Source of the DNA: Corallincola platygyrae
GTDB lineage: Bacteria > Pseudomonadota > Gammaproteobacteria > Enterobacterales > Neiellaceae
DNA length: 64,000 bases
Reading direction: 5' to 3'
Assembly: GCF_039544265.1 (NCBI RefSeq)
Contig: NZ_BAABLI010000016.1
Location: forward strand, 87,150-151,149
The notes under the pieces are model-generated. The model searched no databases. It worked only from the letters and a program-made list of their open reading frames with translations, and was not told the DNA's origin. The first letter of the stretch is position 1. Each line of letters begins with the position of its first letter. Both the position numbers and the translations under genes were made by a program. Positions 45,190 to 53,216 of the stretch are shown one piece after another.

Positions 45190-46254
45190 ATGTCAGTCAC
45201 TGATCAATCACAAACCACTTCGACCACGGCACTGAACAACCGCCGTTGGATCTATTCAACGCGACCGGCCGCTGAAGTGTCTGTAAATAACTACCGATTA
45301 GAAGAGCAAGCGCTGGATACCGAATTGGCAAATAACGAAGTACTGATTGCCAACCGCTACATCAGTGTCGATCCCTATATGCGGATCCAACAATCAGCTA
45401 AAAACAACTGGGAAGCACCGCATCCGCTGAATACCTTGCAGCAGGCTGGTGTCGTTGCACAGGTGGTCAGTAGTCGAAGTGAGCTGTTTCGTCCTGGCGA
45501 TTGGGTGACGGCATATACAGGTTGGGAGCTGTTTTCCAAGGTGCATCAAAATGCATTGTTAAAGCTGGACCCTGCTATGGCGCCTGTCACAACCGCGCTG
45601 GGTGTATTGGGAATGCCAGGGCGTACCGCTTGGTTTGGTTTTAATGATGCAGGGAAACCTAAGCCGGGAGATACGGTGGTGGTATCGGGAGCTGCCGGAG
45701 CCGTGGGGTCACTAGTCGTGCAGTTTGCCAAATTGGCTGGCTGTCGCGTGATAGGGATCTGTGGCAGCAATGACAAATGCGACTGGCTGACAAAAGAACT
45801 AGGCGCCGATGCTGCGATTAACTATCGCGAACATTCAACCACGGATGCTTTGCAAAGTAAGTTGGCGGAATTTAGTGGCGTGGATATCTATTTTGACAAT
45901 ATTGGCGGATGGATTACTGACGCCGTTGTTCCATTGATTAATCGCCGCGCCCGTATCGTAATCTGTGGGCAAATGAGTCAATACAACGGTCAGCTTGACC
46001 AACCTGAGTTGGGACCTCGGTTGCTGCACCATATGCTTTATCAACGCGCGACGATACAAGGTATTTTGGCTCGCGATTTTAATCATCGAATGGACGAAAT
46101 GGTTGGCCAAGTTGCTCCTTGGGTAGCTGATGGCAGCATCAAGTTCGAACAAACAGTGGTTGAAGGCTTTGAAAACCTGCCAGAGACACTGGCGGGGTTA
46201 TTGAGCTCTCGCAATCGTGGCAAAGTCCTGGTCAAAGTGTCGGAGGCAGTATGA
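45190..46254 (+). CDS. curA: NADP-dependent oxidoreductase of the MDR family (CurA-like)
   Basis: A 354-residue medium-chain reductase of the zinc-free leukotriene B4 12-hydroxydehydrogenase/CurA group. ANRYISVDPYMRIQQ, TALGVLGMPGRTAWFGF and the nucleotide-binding VVSGAAGAVGSLVVQFAKLAGCRVIGICGS are clear, and YFDNIGG follows. Such enzymes reduce activated double bonds with NADPH; the substrate is not known here. It overlaps the next gene by 4 bp and is divergent from a LysR gene. Confidence 0.88.
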   Translation: MSVTDQSQTTSTTALNNRRWIYSTRPAAEVSVNNYRLEEQALDTELANNEVLIANRYISVDPYMRIQQSAKNNWEAPHPLNTLQQAGVVAQVVSSRSELFRPGDWVTAYTGWELFSKVHQNALLKLDPAMAPVTTALGVLGMPGRTAWFGFNDAGKPKPGDTVVVSGAAGAVGSLVVQFAKLAGCRVIGICGSNDKCDWLTKELGADAAINYREHSTTDALQSKLAEFSGVDIYFDNIGGWITDAVVPLINRRARIVICGQMSQYNGQLDQPELGPRLLHHMLYQRATIQGILARDFNHRMDEMVGQVAPWVADGSIKFEQTVVEGFENLPETLAGLLSSRNRGKVLVKVSEAV

Positions 46255-46928
46255 AGCGATTTTTGCTCGGGTTTATAGTGCTGCTGACATTCAACGCCAG
46301 TGCCCATACCCACGACCATAGTTATGGTGTGCATGGTATGGCATTGTTTCAGGTTGAGAACGATTGGTATGCCTATCATATGCCTCTGCATGGCGGTAAA
46401 CATGCCCATCAAGTCTTGATGCGCGTGACCCTCACATCAGACAACCAAGCGGCTTTACCTCAATCATATTCAGCGGACTTGCTCTCCATCGCACCCGAGC
46501 CATTTTCATTGATGAAGCTGATGCATGGCGAGTTAAACGAATTTAACGCGACCCTGTTCAAAGGGCATTTTGAGCGCGGCGGCAAGGCAATTGATAATTC
46601 ACTCAGGGTAAAGGTAGAGGCGCGTTTGCTTCTTACCGACCTGAATGCCACCCGCAATGGCGACTACTATCTGGTACCTCTCTCACAGGAGCGCCAACTG
46701 TTGGTTCACTGCATTGCGCCAGTTCCCAGCTTTGATCAGATCATTGTGGTGAATGACGTTGCCGAAAAGCTGCCCACGTTGGTTGTAGAGGGGAGAACCA
46801 TGGTACGCCTTAAAAACTCTGAGCCGCTACTTGATGGGCAACCGCTACGAAAAGAAGCACCTCAACTGGATTGGCGCTTAATCTATTTGGAAACAGTGGA
46901 CTTTAGTTCGCGCAAGCACGTGCATTAA
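46251..46928 (+). CDS. Secreted His-rich protein coupled to curA
   Basis: A 225-residue protein with signal peptide (MKRFLLGFIVLLTFNASAH) whose mature N-terminus is His-rich (HTHDHSYGVHG, then HMPLHGGKHAHQ) and which ends RKHVH, suggesting metal binding. I know no named family. It overlaps the curA stop by 4 bp (ATGA), so it is translationally coupled to it. Confidence 0.65.
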   Translation: MKRFLLGFIVLLTFNASAHTHDHSYGVHGMALFQVENDWYAYHMPLHGGKHAHQVLMRVTLTSDNQAALPQSYSADLLSIAPEPFSLMKLMHGELNEFNATLFKGHFERGGKAIDNSLRVKVEARLLLTDLNATRNGDYYLVPLSQERQLLVHCIAPVPSFDQIIVVNDVAEKLPTLVVEGRTMVRLKNSEPLLDGQPLRKEAPQLDWRLIYLETVDFSSRKHVH

Positions 46929-47182
46929 GGCTTCACCTACGTGCTGCTTTCGTATTGGCTTGAAACGAATATTTACAGATTGTTACTAAATAACATTTTG
47001 GGGATTGATCTGTTTACTGGACCTCCACTGGCAAATATCGGTAGGCTGTGATGTTTTTTGACGATTGCCACCTGTCATTTGATGGCAATTGTTTGTTGTG
47101 TTGTAGAGCAAACAGCCCTTAGAGACTGGCTCTGACTACTGCGAGCAAAGCTCCAGAGTTCTAACTTAATAAGGATACTCCA

Positions 47183-49339
47183 GTGAGAACTAGACTATTG
47201 ACCTTGGCAGCCGCTATTTCAGTAGCGACTGCGTGTAGCGAAGCGCCTGCACCCGCTGATACTGCTAAGACAGCGGAGCCGGTTGCAGCAGAAACCATGA
47301 CCAAATCTACCAACCCTCTCTTCACTGCAAGCCCACTTCAGTATCAAGCGCCACAGTTTGACCTGATCAAAGATGAACATTACAAGCCTGCGCTGGAAGC
47401 GGGTATTGCTGAGCAGCTGAAAGAAGTCGCTGCTATTGCTAACAATCCCGACGCACCAACCTTTGAAAACACTTTGGTAGCGATGGAGAAAACAGGCGTG
47501 CTATTGAATCGTGCTGCGTCAGTTTTTTATAACCTCGCCGGCTCTAGCAGCAACGATACTATTCGCGCGATCCAGGGCGAGATGGCCCCTAAGATGGCTG
47601 CGCATAACGATGATATCTATCTGAATGCCAAGCTGTTTGCCCGTGTAGACGCGCTATACCAGAAAAAAGATGAGCTGGGTCTGGATGCTGAGTCCATGCG
47701 TTTGCTGGAAGTGTACTACCGTGATTTCGTATTGGCGGGCGCTAAATTGACCGCTGACGAGCAGGTTAAGATCCGTGCGCTGAACGAGGAAGAAGCATCA
47801 TTGACTAACACTTTCCGTCAGCGTTTGATGGCACACCGTGACGAAACGGCTGTCGTTGTTGATAGCAAAGAAGAGCTGGCTGGCCTGAGCGAAGGTCAAA
47901 TCGCTATCTTGAAAGCGGCTGCTGAAGAGAAAGGCCTCGAAGGCAAATATCTTATCTATATCACCAACACGACTCGTCAGCCTATCCTGGCCAATATGGA
48001 TAACCGCGCGCTGCGTCAGCGTGTATGGGAAGCCTCTACAGAGCGTGGTGTCAGTGGCGAAAGCGAAACTCACTCTCTGGTACAGCGCCTGGTTGCACTG
48101 CGTGCCGAAAAAGCACAACTGCTGGGTTATGACACCTGGGCCGACTATCGTTTAGCGAAAGCGATGGCGAAAACGCCAGGTGCTGTTCGCGACATGTTCA
48201 GCTCTATGGTGCCTAAAGTGGTTGCCAACGTAGAGAAAGAAGCACAGGCCATCGAAGAGATGATCAAAGCGAGTGGCGGTGATTTCGAGCTGCAAGCTTG
48301 GGATTGGGCTTACTACGCCAATAAAGTACGTGCAGACAAGTACGCGCTGGATGAAAACGAAGTAAAAGCTTACTTCGAGTTCAATACCGTGCTGGAGAAA
48401 GGTGTGTTCTACACCATGAACCGTCTGTTTGGTGTGACCTTCAAGCCGCGTCCTGATCTACCGCTGTACCACCCGGATGTACTGCCTTACGAAGTATTTG
48501 ATGCGGACGGTACCAGCATCGCAATCTTCTACGGTGACTACTTCGCGCGTGAAGGCAAGCGCGGTGGTGCATGGATGAGCTCATTCGTTAAACAGACTGG
48601 TTTGCTGGAGCAGAAGCCGGTGATTGTTAACGTCATGAACATCGAAAAAGCGCCAGAAGGACAGCCTACGCTGGTGAGCTATGACCACACCACAACCATC
48701 TTCCACGAGCTGGGTCACGGCCTGCACGGTATCTTCTCTGACGTGAAATACCCAAGCCTGTCGGGTACGTCAGTATCTCGTGACTTCGTAGAGTTCCCAT
48801 CTACCTTCCAGGAAGATTGGGCATCGCATCCAGAAGTATTGGCTAACTACGCCATGCACTATAAGACTGGCGAGCCAATGCCTAAAGAGCTGCTGGACAA
48901 AGTACTGGCATCTCGTAGCTTCAACCAAGGCTTTGATACTTTAGAGTACATGTCAGCAGCATTGCTGGACATGGAGTGGCACTCTCTGCCAGCAGGTGAA
49001 AAAGTTGAAGATGTGAACAAGTTCGAAGCTGATGCGCTGAGCAAAAACGGCGTTAACATCAACTACGTACTGCCTCGCTATCGCTCAGGTTACTTCTCTC
49101 ACGCCTTCCCTGGTGGCTACTCTGCCAGCTACTACGCGTATATGTGGAGTGAGATCCTGGCGGCTGATGCATTTGCCTACGTGCGTGATACCGGCAGCCT
49201 GACCCGTGAAAACGGCGACAAGTTCCGTAAGCACATCCTGTCTGTTGGTAACAGCATCGACCCAATGGAAACGTATAAAGCGTTCCGTGGTGAAGCGCCT
49301 AAGACAACTGCGCTGTTGGAGCGTCGAGGCCTGCTGTAA
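47183..49339 (+). CDS. dcp: M3 family peptidyl-dipeptidase (Dcp-like), lipoprotein
   Basis: A 718-residue zinc metallopeptidase that releases dipeptides from peptide C-termini. The zinc motif HELGH (H508-H512) with the following Glu region and FVEFPSTFQEDW are intact, and the family's HAFPGGYSASYYAYMWSEILAADAF tail is present. The N-terminus has a lipobox (ATACS, C18) and a Pro/Ala/Glu linker, so it is anchored, unlike cytoplasmic Dcp. The start is a GTG behind AAGGAT. A terminator follows. Confidence 0.92.
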   Translation: MRTRLLTLAAAISVATACSEAPAPADTAKTAEPVAAETMTKSTNPLFTASPLQYQAPQFDLIKDEHYKPALEAGIAEQLKEVAAIANNPDAPTFENTLVAMEKTGVLLNRAASVFYNLAGSSSNDTIRAIQGEMAPKMAAHNDDIYLNAKLFARVDALYQKKDELGLDAESMRLLEVYYRDFVLAGAKLTADEQVKIRALNEEEASLTNTFRQRLMAHRDETAVVVDSKEELAGLSEGQIAILKAAAEEKGLEGKYLIYITNTTRQPILANMDNRALRQRVWEASTERGVSGESETHSLVQRLVALRAEKAQLLGYDTWADYRLAKAMAKTPGAVRDMFSSMVPKVVANVEKEAQAIEEMIKASGGDFELQAWDWAYYANKVRADKYALDENEVKAYFEFNTVLEKGVFYTMNRLFGVTFKPRPDLPLYHPDVLPYEVFDADGTSIAIFYGDYFAREGKRGGAWMSSFVKQTGLLEQKPVIVNVMNIEKAPEGQPTLVSYDHTTTIFHELGHGLHGIFSDVKYPSLSGTSVSRDFVEFPSTFQEDWASHPEVLANYAMHYKTGEPMPKELLDKVLASRSFNQGFDTLEYMSAALLDMEWHSLPAGEKVEDVNKFEADALSKNGVNINYVLPRYRSGYFSHAFPGGYSASYYAYMWSEILAADAFAYVRDTGSLTRENGDKFRKHILSVGNSIDPMETYKAFRGEAPKTTALLERRGLL

Positions 49340-49360
49340 GCACTTGCAGGTTTAAGTTAG

Positions 49361-49388
49361 AAAAGCCGACATTAGTGTCGGCTTTTTT
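49361..49388 (+). terminator. Terminator after dcp
   Basis: AAAAGCCGACA and TGTCGGCTTTT pair around TTAG and run into a T tract, 22 bp after the stop codon. Confidence 0.9.
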
Positions 49389-49530
49389 ATTGCTCAAAAT
49401 TGCTGAAATAGTAACTGATACCAGTGAAACCATTCGAAATTAAGGCGCTGATTAGCGAGCTTTTGTCTCTGAGTTACAACTAACCTTACAAGTTGTATGG
49501 ATATTTTTCTAGCCAATTCATGGAGGAGTT

Positions 49531-50193
49531 ATGACTCAGCTCTTTAAATTTCTTTTGGTCATTTTTATTAGTTCCCTTTTTCTTGCTCCAGCCTCTGCCA
49601 GGCTTATTGAATTTGATCTATCTGGAAGCGAACGCCGGGTAGATGGCGATGGCGAAGAACTTCCAACAAGAAGGGTCGAAGGTAACCTGTACTACGATAT
49701 TGAACTTGGGCAAATGGTAGCGGGGGTGCTCAATATCTCGGGGCATCGATTTGTTTATGATGAAGCGAGTGGCGTCGGCGCCTCATACCTTATTGGTAAC
49801 GCATGGGACTATGGGATGTGGATTGATTTTGAGGTTACTTTCAGATCAACATCAGAGCCGGGCAGCTCCGTATTTTGGGATAGAAATCAGTATGAGTTCT
49901 GGGTACCAGATGAATTTATTCCCTGTAACATTGACTCGCGGATACCATGTGGTAACCCGCATATGGAAGAGCGTATTTGGGACTATCTTGTTGAAAGAGA
50001 ATCTCTCCCAGATGCATACCCCGTGTATCAGGACTCCTATTACGCCAATGGAGACAGAGGAACTATGTGGGTGATTCCCGATGCTTATAGGTACATTGAT
50101 GAAGTGCCTGACTTTAAGGTGCCAGAGCCACTTCCTGCTCTGCTTATGCTGTTGATGTTGACGACATTAACGAGGTTAAGAGTTCGCCGCTAA
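49531..50193 (+). CDS. PEP-CTERM sorting-signal protein
   Basis: A 220-residue exported protein with an N-terminal signal peptide (FLLVIFISSLFLAPASA) and a C-terminal tail VPEP followed by a Leu/Met-rich membrane helix and RLRVRR, the tripartite PEP-CTERM signal recognised by exosortases. The body is rich in Tyr, Trp and acidic residues and has four cysteines (CNIDSRIPCGN pair visible). Function unknown. A strong GGAGGAG precedes the ATG. No exosortase gene or polysaccharide cluster is nearby. Confidence 0.78.
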   Translation: MTQLFKFLLVIFISSLFLAPASARLIEFDLSGSERRVDGDGEELPTRRVEGNLYYDIELGQMVAGVLNISGHRFVYDEASGVGASYLIGNAWDYGMWIDFEVTFRSTSEPGSSVFWDRNQYEFWVPDEFIPCNIDSRIPCGNPHMEERIWDYLVERESLPDAYPVYQDSYYANGDRGTMWVIPDAYRYIDEVPDFKVPEPLPALLMLLMLTTLTRLRVRR

Positions 50194-50206
50194 ACCTTTT
50201 AATTGC

Positions 50207-50240
50207 TCCTGTAAGCCGACATTCCTGTCTGCTTACAGGA
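50207..50240. repeat. Strong hairpin downstream of the PEP-CTERM gene
   Basis: TCCTGTAAGC and GCTTACAGGA form a 10-bp stem that continues inside with GACA/TGTC around a TTCC loop. No T tract follows, so it may be an mRNA-end hairpin rather than a full intrinsic terminator. Confidence 0.6.
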
Positions 50241-50457
50241 TGTACGGCCGAAAACTTCTCAATGCATTCAAGGCATTTTTTGCATCTCCGCCATTCATAG
50301 CAGTCGTATGCGGCACCCAAAGTACTTCGTGGCGCATGCCACCCTTCAGTTACAGCTTGATCCATGTTATTGCGCGGGTTTGTCGCAGTCGTTAGATTCT
50401 TTATATCCTTTGGTTCAAAGACTTACTTTCGAGTAAAGCTATCAATGAATACAACGA

Positions 50458-50489
50458 GTAGGTAAGTAGGTAAGTAGGTGAGTAGGGAA
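50458..50489 (+). repeat. Four tandem 8-bp repeats at the start of the AraC-type gene
   Basis: GTAGGTAA, GTAGGTAA, GTAGGTGA, GTAGGGAA follow each other directly and run into a GTG codon at 50490. They cover the ribosome-binding region and a second candidate GTG start at 50478. Confidence 0.85.
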
Positions 50490-51335
50490 GTGATCCGGCG
50501 CAGTCTGGCAGATAAGGTAATGGCAAGTGTGGCGTATATCGAGCGTCACCTGGCTGAACCGATCAGTTTGGCGGATATCGCTAATGCCGGTAATCTCTCA
50601 CCACGACATTTGCAACGCAGCTTTCATCAACTCACCGGTGACAGGATCGTCCATTACACCCGCCGTCGGCGCCTCACTGAATCCACTCGTCTATTCCACC
50701 ACTATGACCGACTGATTGATGTCGCTCTCGCCGCTGGTTTCGACAGCCCGGAAGTTTATAGCCGCGCGTTTAAGCAGGTATATGGCCAAACACCCAGGCA
50801 GTTTCGTCACAGTGCTGGCGAGCTGCATCCTTTGCATGGCATGTCGCTAACCGAAAGGCGGCTCGACTTGTTGCAAGGCGCTGCGTTTCGCTCCCCGAAG
50901 ATTATGCACTTTCCATTTATTGGTTTTCAGGGGCCGGGCCTGCAAGTGCCAGAGTTTGGTTTGCAGATCGACTTAACGCCGCAGGTGCTGGCTGATTATC
51001 GTCGTCAACACGGCTTTGGCATGCACCCGGAATTTGCCTGGGAAGCCTATTGCATGGGCCCACAAATGGAAGGCGGCGTGGTGAACTATTTTTGTGGCAA
51101 GCCGGACTTTACAGGCAATGCCCCAGCCCAAGCCCAAGGACTAGGACAGCGTTACCATAACCAATGGTTTGCCAGGTTCACGCTCGGGGTAGACTTTTCA
51201 GACCTGTTCGATGTCATCAACCTTCTGCACACCAACTGGCTGGCGCATTCGCATCACCATATTGGTTTAGGCCCCGCACTGCTCAGATATACGGAGCACG
51301 AATTGTATTACTACATGTCGATAAACGGACCTTAA
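50478..51335 (+). CDS. AraC-family transcription regulator with C-terminal effector-like domain
   Basis: A 285-residue protein with the DNA-binding domain at the N-terminus (VMASVAYIERHLAEPISLADIANAGNLSPRHLQRSFHQLTGD and GFDSPEVYSRAFKQVYGQTPRQFR), the Rob/SoxS-like order. The C-terminal about 150 residues could be a GyrI-like effector-binding domain; this is uncertain. Start codons are GTG at 50478 or GTG at 50490; both lie at the tandem octamers. The esterase gene begins 100 bp downstream. Confidence 0.82.
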   Translation: MSREVIRRSLADKVMASVAYIERHLAEPISLADIANAGNLSPRHLQRSFHQLTGDRIVHYTRRRRLTESTRLFHHYDRLIDVALAAGFDSPEVYSRAFKQVYGQTPRQFRHSAGELHPLHGMSLTERRLDLLQGAAFRSPKIMHFPFIGFQGPGLQVPEFGLQIDLTPQVLADYRRQHGFGMHPEFAWEAYCMGPQMEGGVVNYFCGKPDFTGNAPAQAQGLGQRYHNQWFARFTLGVDFSDLFDVINLLHTNWLAHSHHHIGLGPALLRYTEHELYYYMSINGP

Positions 51336-51438
51336 CCTCAGCGAGCTGCAAACCGGAATTTTTGGCGCAAATGGTCAAGAATGCTCAGGACGCTCTGGTT
51401 ACCTTTAATCCCATCAAGTGATTCAAGGAGATAACACT

Positions 51439-52224
51439 ATGATGGGATATAAACTGAGCCTGTTTTTGGTTGCCATGATGGTATCGACATGGGGGAGTGC
51501 CGAGATGCTAAAAGAAGAGATCCACCTGTCTGAAACAGAGCGTTACTTGGCCTATCTGCCACAGGGCTACAAGAGTGACACTAATAGACAATGGCCAGTG
51601 ATGTTGTTCCTGCATGGCAGCGGCGAGCGGGGCACCAGTCTGCGTCGAGTCACCATGTTGGGGCTGCCTGCTGAGATCGAACGAGGCAAAGAGCTACCCT
51701 TTATTGTTATCGCACCGCAGTTAGATTTTCGTACTGCAGAGCATTGGCATAATCCGACCCTGGATAAGATCCTTCAAGATGCCGAAAAGCGTTTTAGAAC
51801 AGACCCTAAGCGACGCTATATCACAGGCATGAGCATGGGCGGTTTTGGCACTATTGCCATGACCCAACAATACCCAGAGCGCTTTGCTGCGGCTTTGGCC
51901 ATTGCAGGCAGTAATATCTTTGATTTTGTTGATGAGTCTATGGCAGGGCCTATCTGTCGTCCCGCACAGGTGCCGACTTGGTTGGTGCATGGCACGGAAG
52001 ATGGCATTGTTAGCTACGATTCGACCAAACGCTATTTTGAAAAGCGCCAAGCCTGCCAGCCCAGAGCTGAAGTTAAGCTGGAAGCACTACCTGTCAGCCA
52101 CGACGCCTGGAGCGCGACGTACCAAAAAGACGACTTCTGGCAATGGCTACTGAAGTACCAACTTGCTGAAGTGACCGACAAAGCTGATCTGAAAAACTCG
52201 AAAGAACCGAAAGATACCGTCTAA
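51439..52224 (+). CDS. Secreted alpha/beta-hydrolase (esterase/phospholipase-like)
   Basis: From the ATG at 51439 (AAGGAG eight bases upstream) the product has 261 residues with a signal peptide (YKLSLFLVAMMVSTWGSAE). FLHGSGERG, the nucleophile elbow GMSMGGFG, the VHGTEDGIVSY aspartate region and SHDAW histidine make a complete Ser-Asp-His triad of the poly(3-hydroxybutyrate) depolymerase/carboxylesterase type. Substrate unknown. It ends overlapping the convergent metR-like gene by 4 bp. Confidence 0.82.
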   Translation: MMGYKLSLFLVAMMVSTWGSAEMLKEEIHLSETERYLAYLPQGYKSDTNRQWPVMLFLHGSGERGTSLRRVTMLGLPAEIERGKELPFIVIAPQLDFRTAEHWHNPTLDKILQDAEKRFRTDPKRRYITGMSMGGFGTIAMTQQYPERFAAALAIAGSNIFDFVDESMAGPICRPAQVPTWLVHGTEDGIVSYDSTKRYFEKRQACQPRAEVKLEALPVSHDAWSATYQKDDFWQWLLKYQLAEVTDKADLKNSKEPKDTV

Positions 52225-53108
52225 CGAGTTGTACTCTCTGCCAACTCGATAAAGGCAGCCAAGTGGGCGAGGGCAGACTCTTCCTGTCGGTAGCCCACAT
52301 AGATCTGCTTCTGCAGTCCGGTTTCGCCAAGCCTGACTGCCGAAATAGGCAGCCCCATCGCCGCTTCATCAATCAACCAGTCTGGTAGTGCGGTCACCGC
52401 GCGACCGCTTGCCACCATATGCAACATGATTTCGGTGGTTTCTACTGTTTTGTGCTGTTTTGGTAATCGATTGGCTGGCTGCAGGAAGCCATTAAAAATA
52501 TCCAGTCTGTCTTTGCTCACGGGGTAGGTAAGCAGGGTTTCATCGATGAGTTGTTCTGGTTTTACAAATGCTTGTTCAGCTAGCGGATGGTCTTTATGTA
52601 CCACCAATACCTGCTCATAGCTGAATACCGGGGTGAACTGGATCCCTTCGCGAAGTATCGGATCCGGTGTGATCAACATATCTATGTCATGCGCAAACAG
52701 CGCGCCCAGTCCACCAAACTGAAACTCCTGTTTTACGTCGATATCGACATCAGGCCACGCCTTCATATAAGGGGAAACCACTTTTAACAGCCAGCGGTGA
52801 CAGGGGTGGCACTCCATGCCTATTCGCAAGCTGCCACGGGTACCTTCGGCAAACTGTTTCAGTTTCTGTTCAGCCATTTCGAACTGTGGCAGCAGCCGGT
52901 TTGCCAGTGACAACAGGTAACGGCCTGATTCCGTTAAGCGCAGTCCCCGCCCATGTTTTTGCCAAACCGATACACCTGCTTGTTGCTCCAGCTTTTTAAT
53001 TGAGTGAGTCAGTGCCGACTGAGTCAGATACAAACTATCGGCAGCATCCGTCAGGGTTCCGCATTGGTCTATGGCGCGGAGAATGGTTAGGTGATGACGT
53101 TCCAGCAT
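52221..53108 (-). CDS. metR: LysR-type regulator, MetR-like
   Basis: A 295-residue LysR protein starting MLERHHLTILRAIDQCGTLTDAADSLYLTQSALTHSIKKLEQQ, very like MetR, which activates metE and other methionine genes with homocysteine as co-inducer. I use the ATG at 53108 rather than the TTG six bases earlier. It is divergent from metE, the classical arrangement. Confidence 0.92.
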   Translation of the reverse strand: MLERHHLTILRAIDQCGTLTDAADSLYLTQSALTHSIKKLEQQAGVSVWQKHGRGLRLTESGRYLLSLANRLLPQFEMAEQKLKQFAEGTRGSLRIGMECHPCHRWLLKVVSPYMKAWPDVDIDVKQEFQFGGLGALFAHDIDMLITPDPILREGIQFTPVFSYEQVLVVHKDHPLAEQAFVKPEQLIDETLLTYPVSKDRLDIFNGFLQPANRLPKQHKTVETTEIMLHMVASGRAVTALPDWLIDEAAMGLPISAVRLGETGLQKQIYVGYRQEESALAHLAAFIELAESTTR

Positions 53109-53216
53109 GGTCAATGATTAATATTGTTCATCATTTGATAATAAATAATCAATATATCTCACCAATACAAGTGGCTAGCATCGATTTCACAAAACTAATT
53201 TGCCGGGAGAGAGCTA
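53109..53216. promoter_or_regulatory. metR-metE divergent control region
   Basis: The 108-bp AT-rich gap holds an imperfect palindrome TTGATAAT-N2-ATAATCAA (53135-53152) and a CAAT-N7-ATTG element just left of it, both possible LysR-type sites. I cannot fit the strict MetR consensus TGAA-N5-TTCA. Confidence 0.4.
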
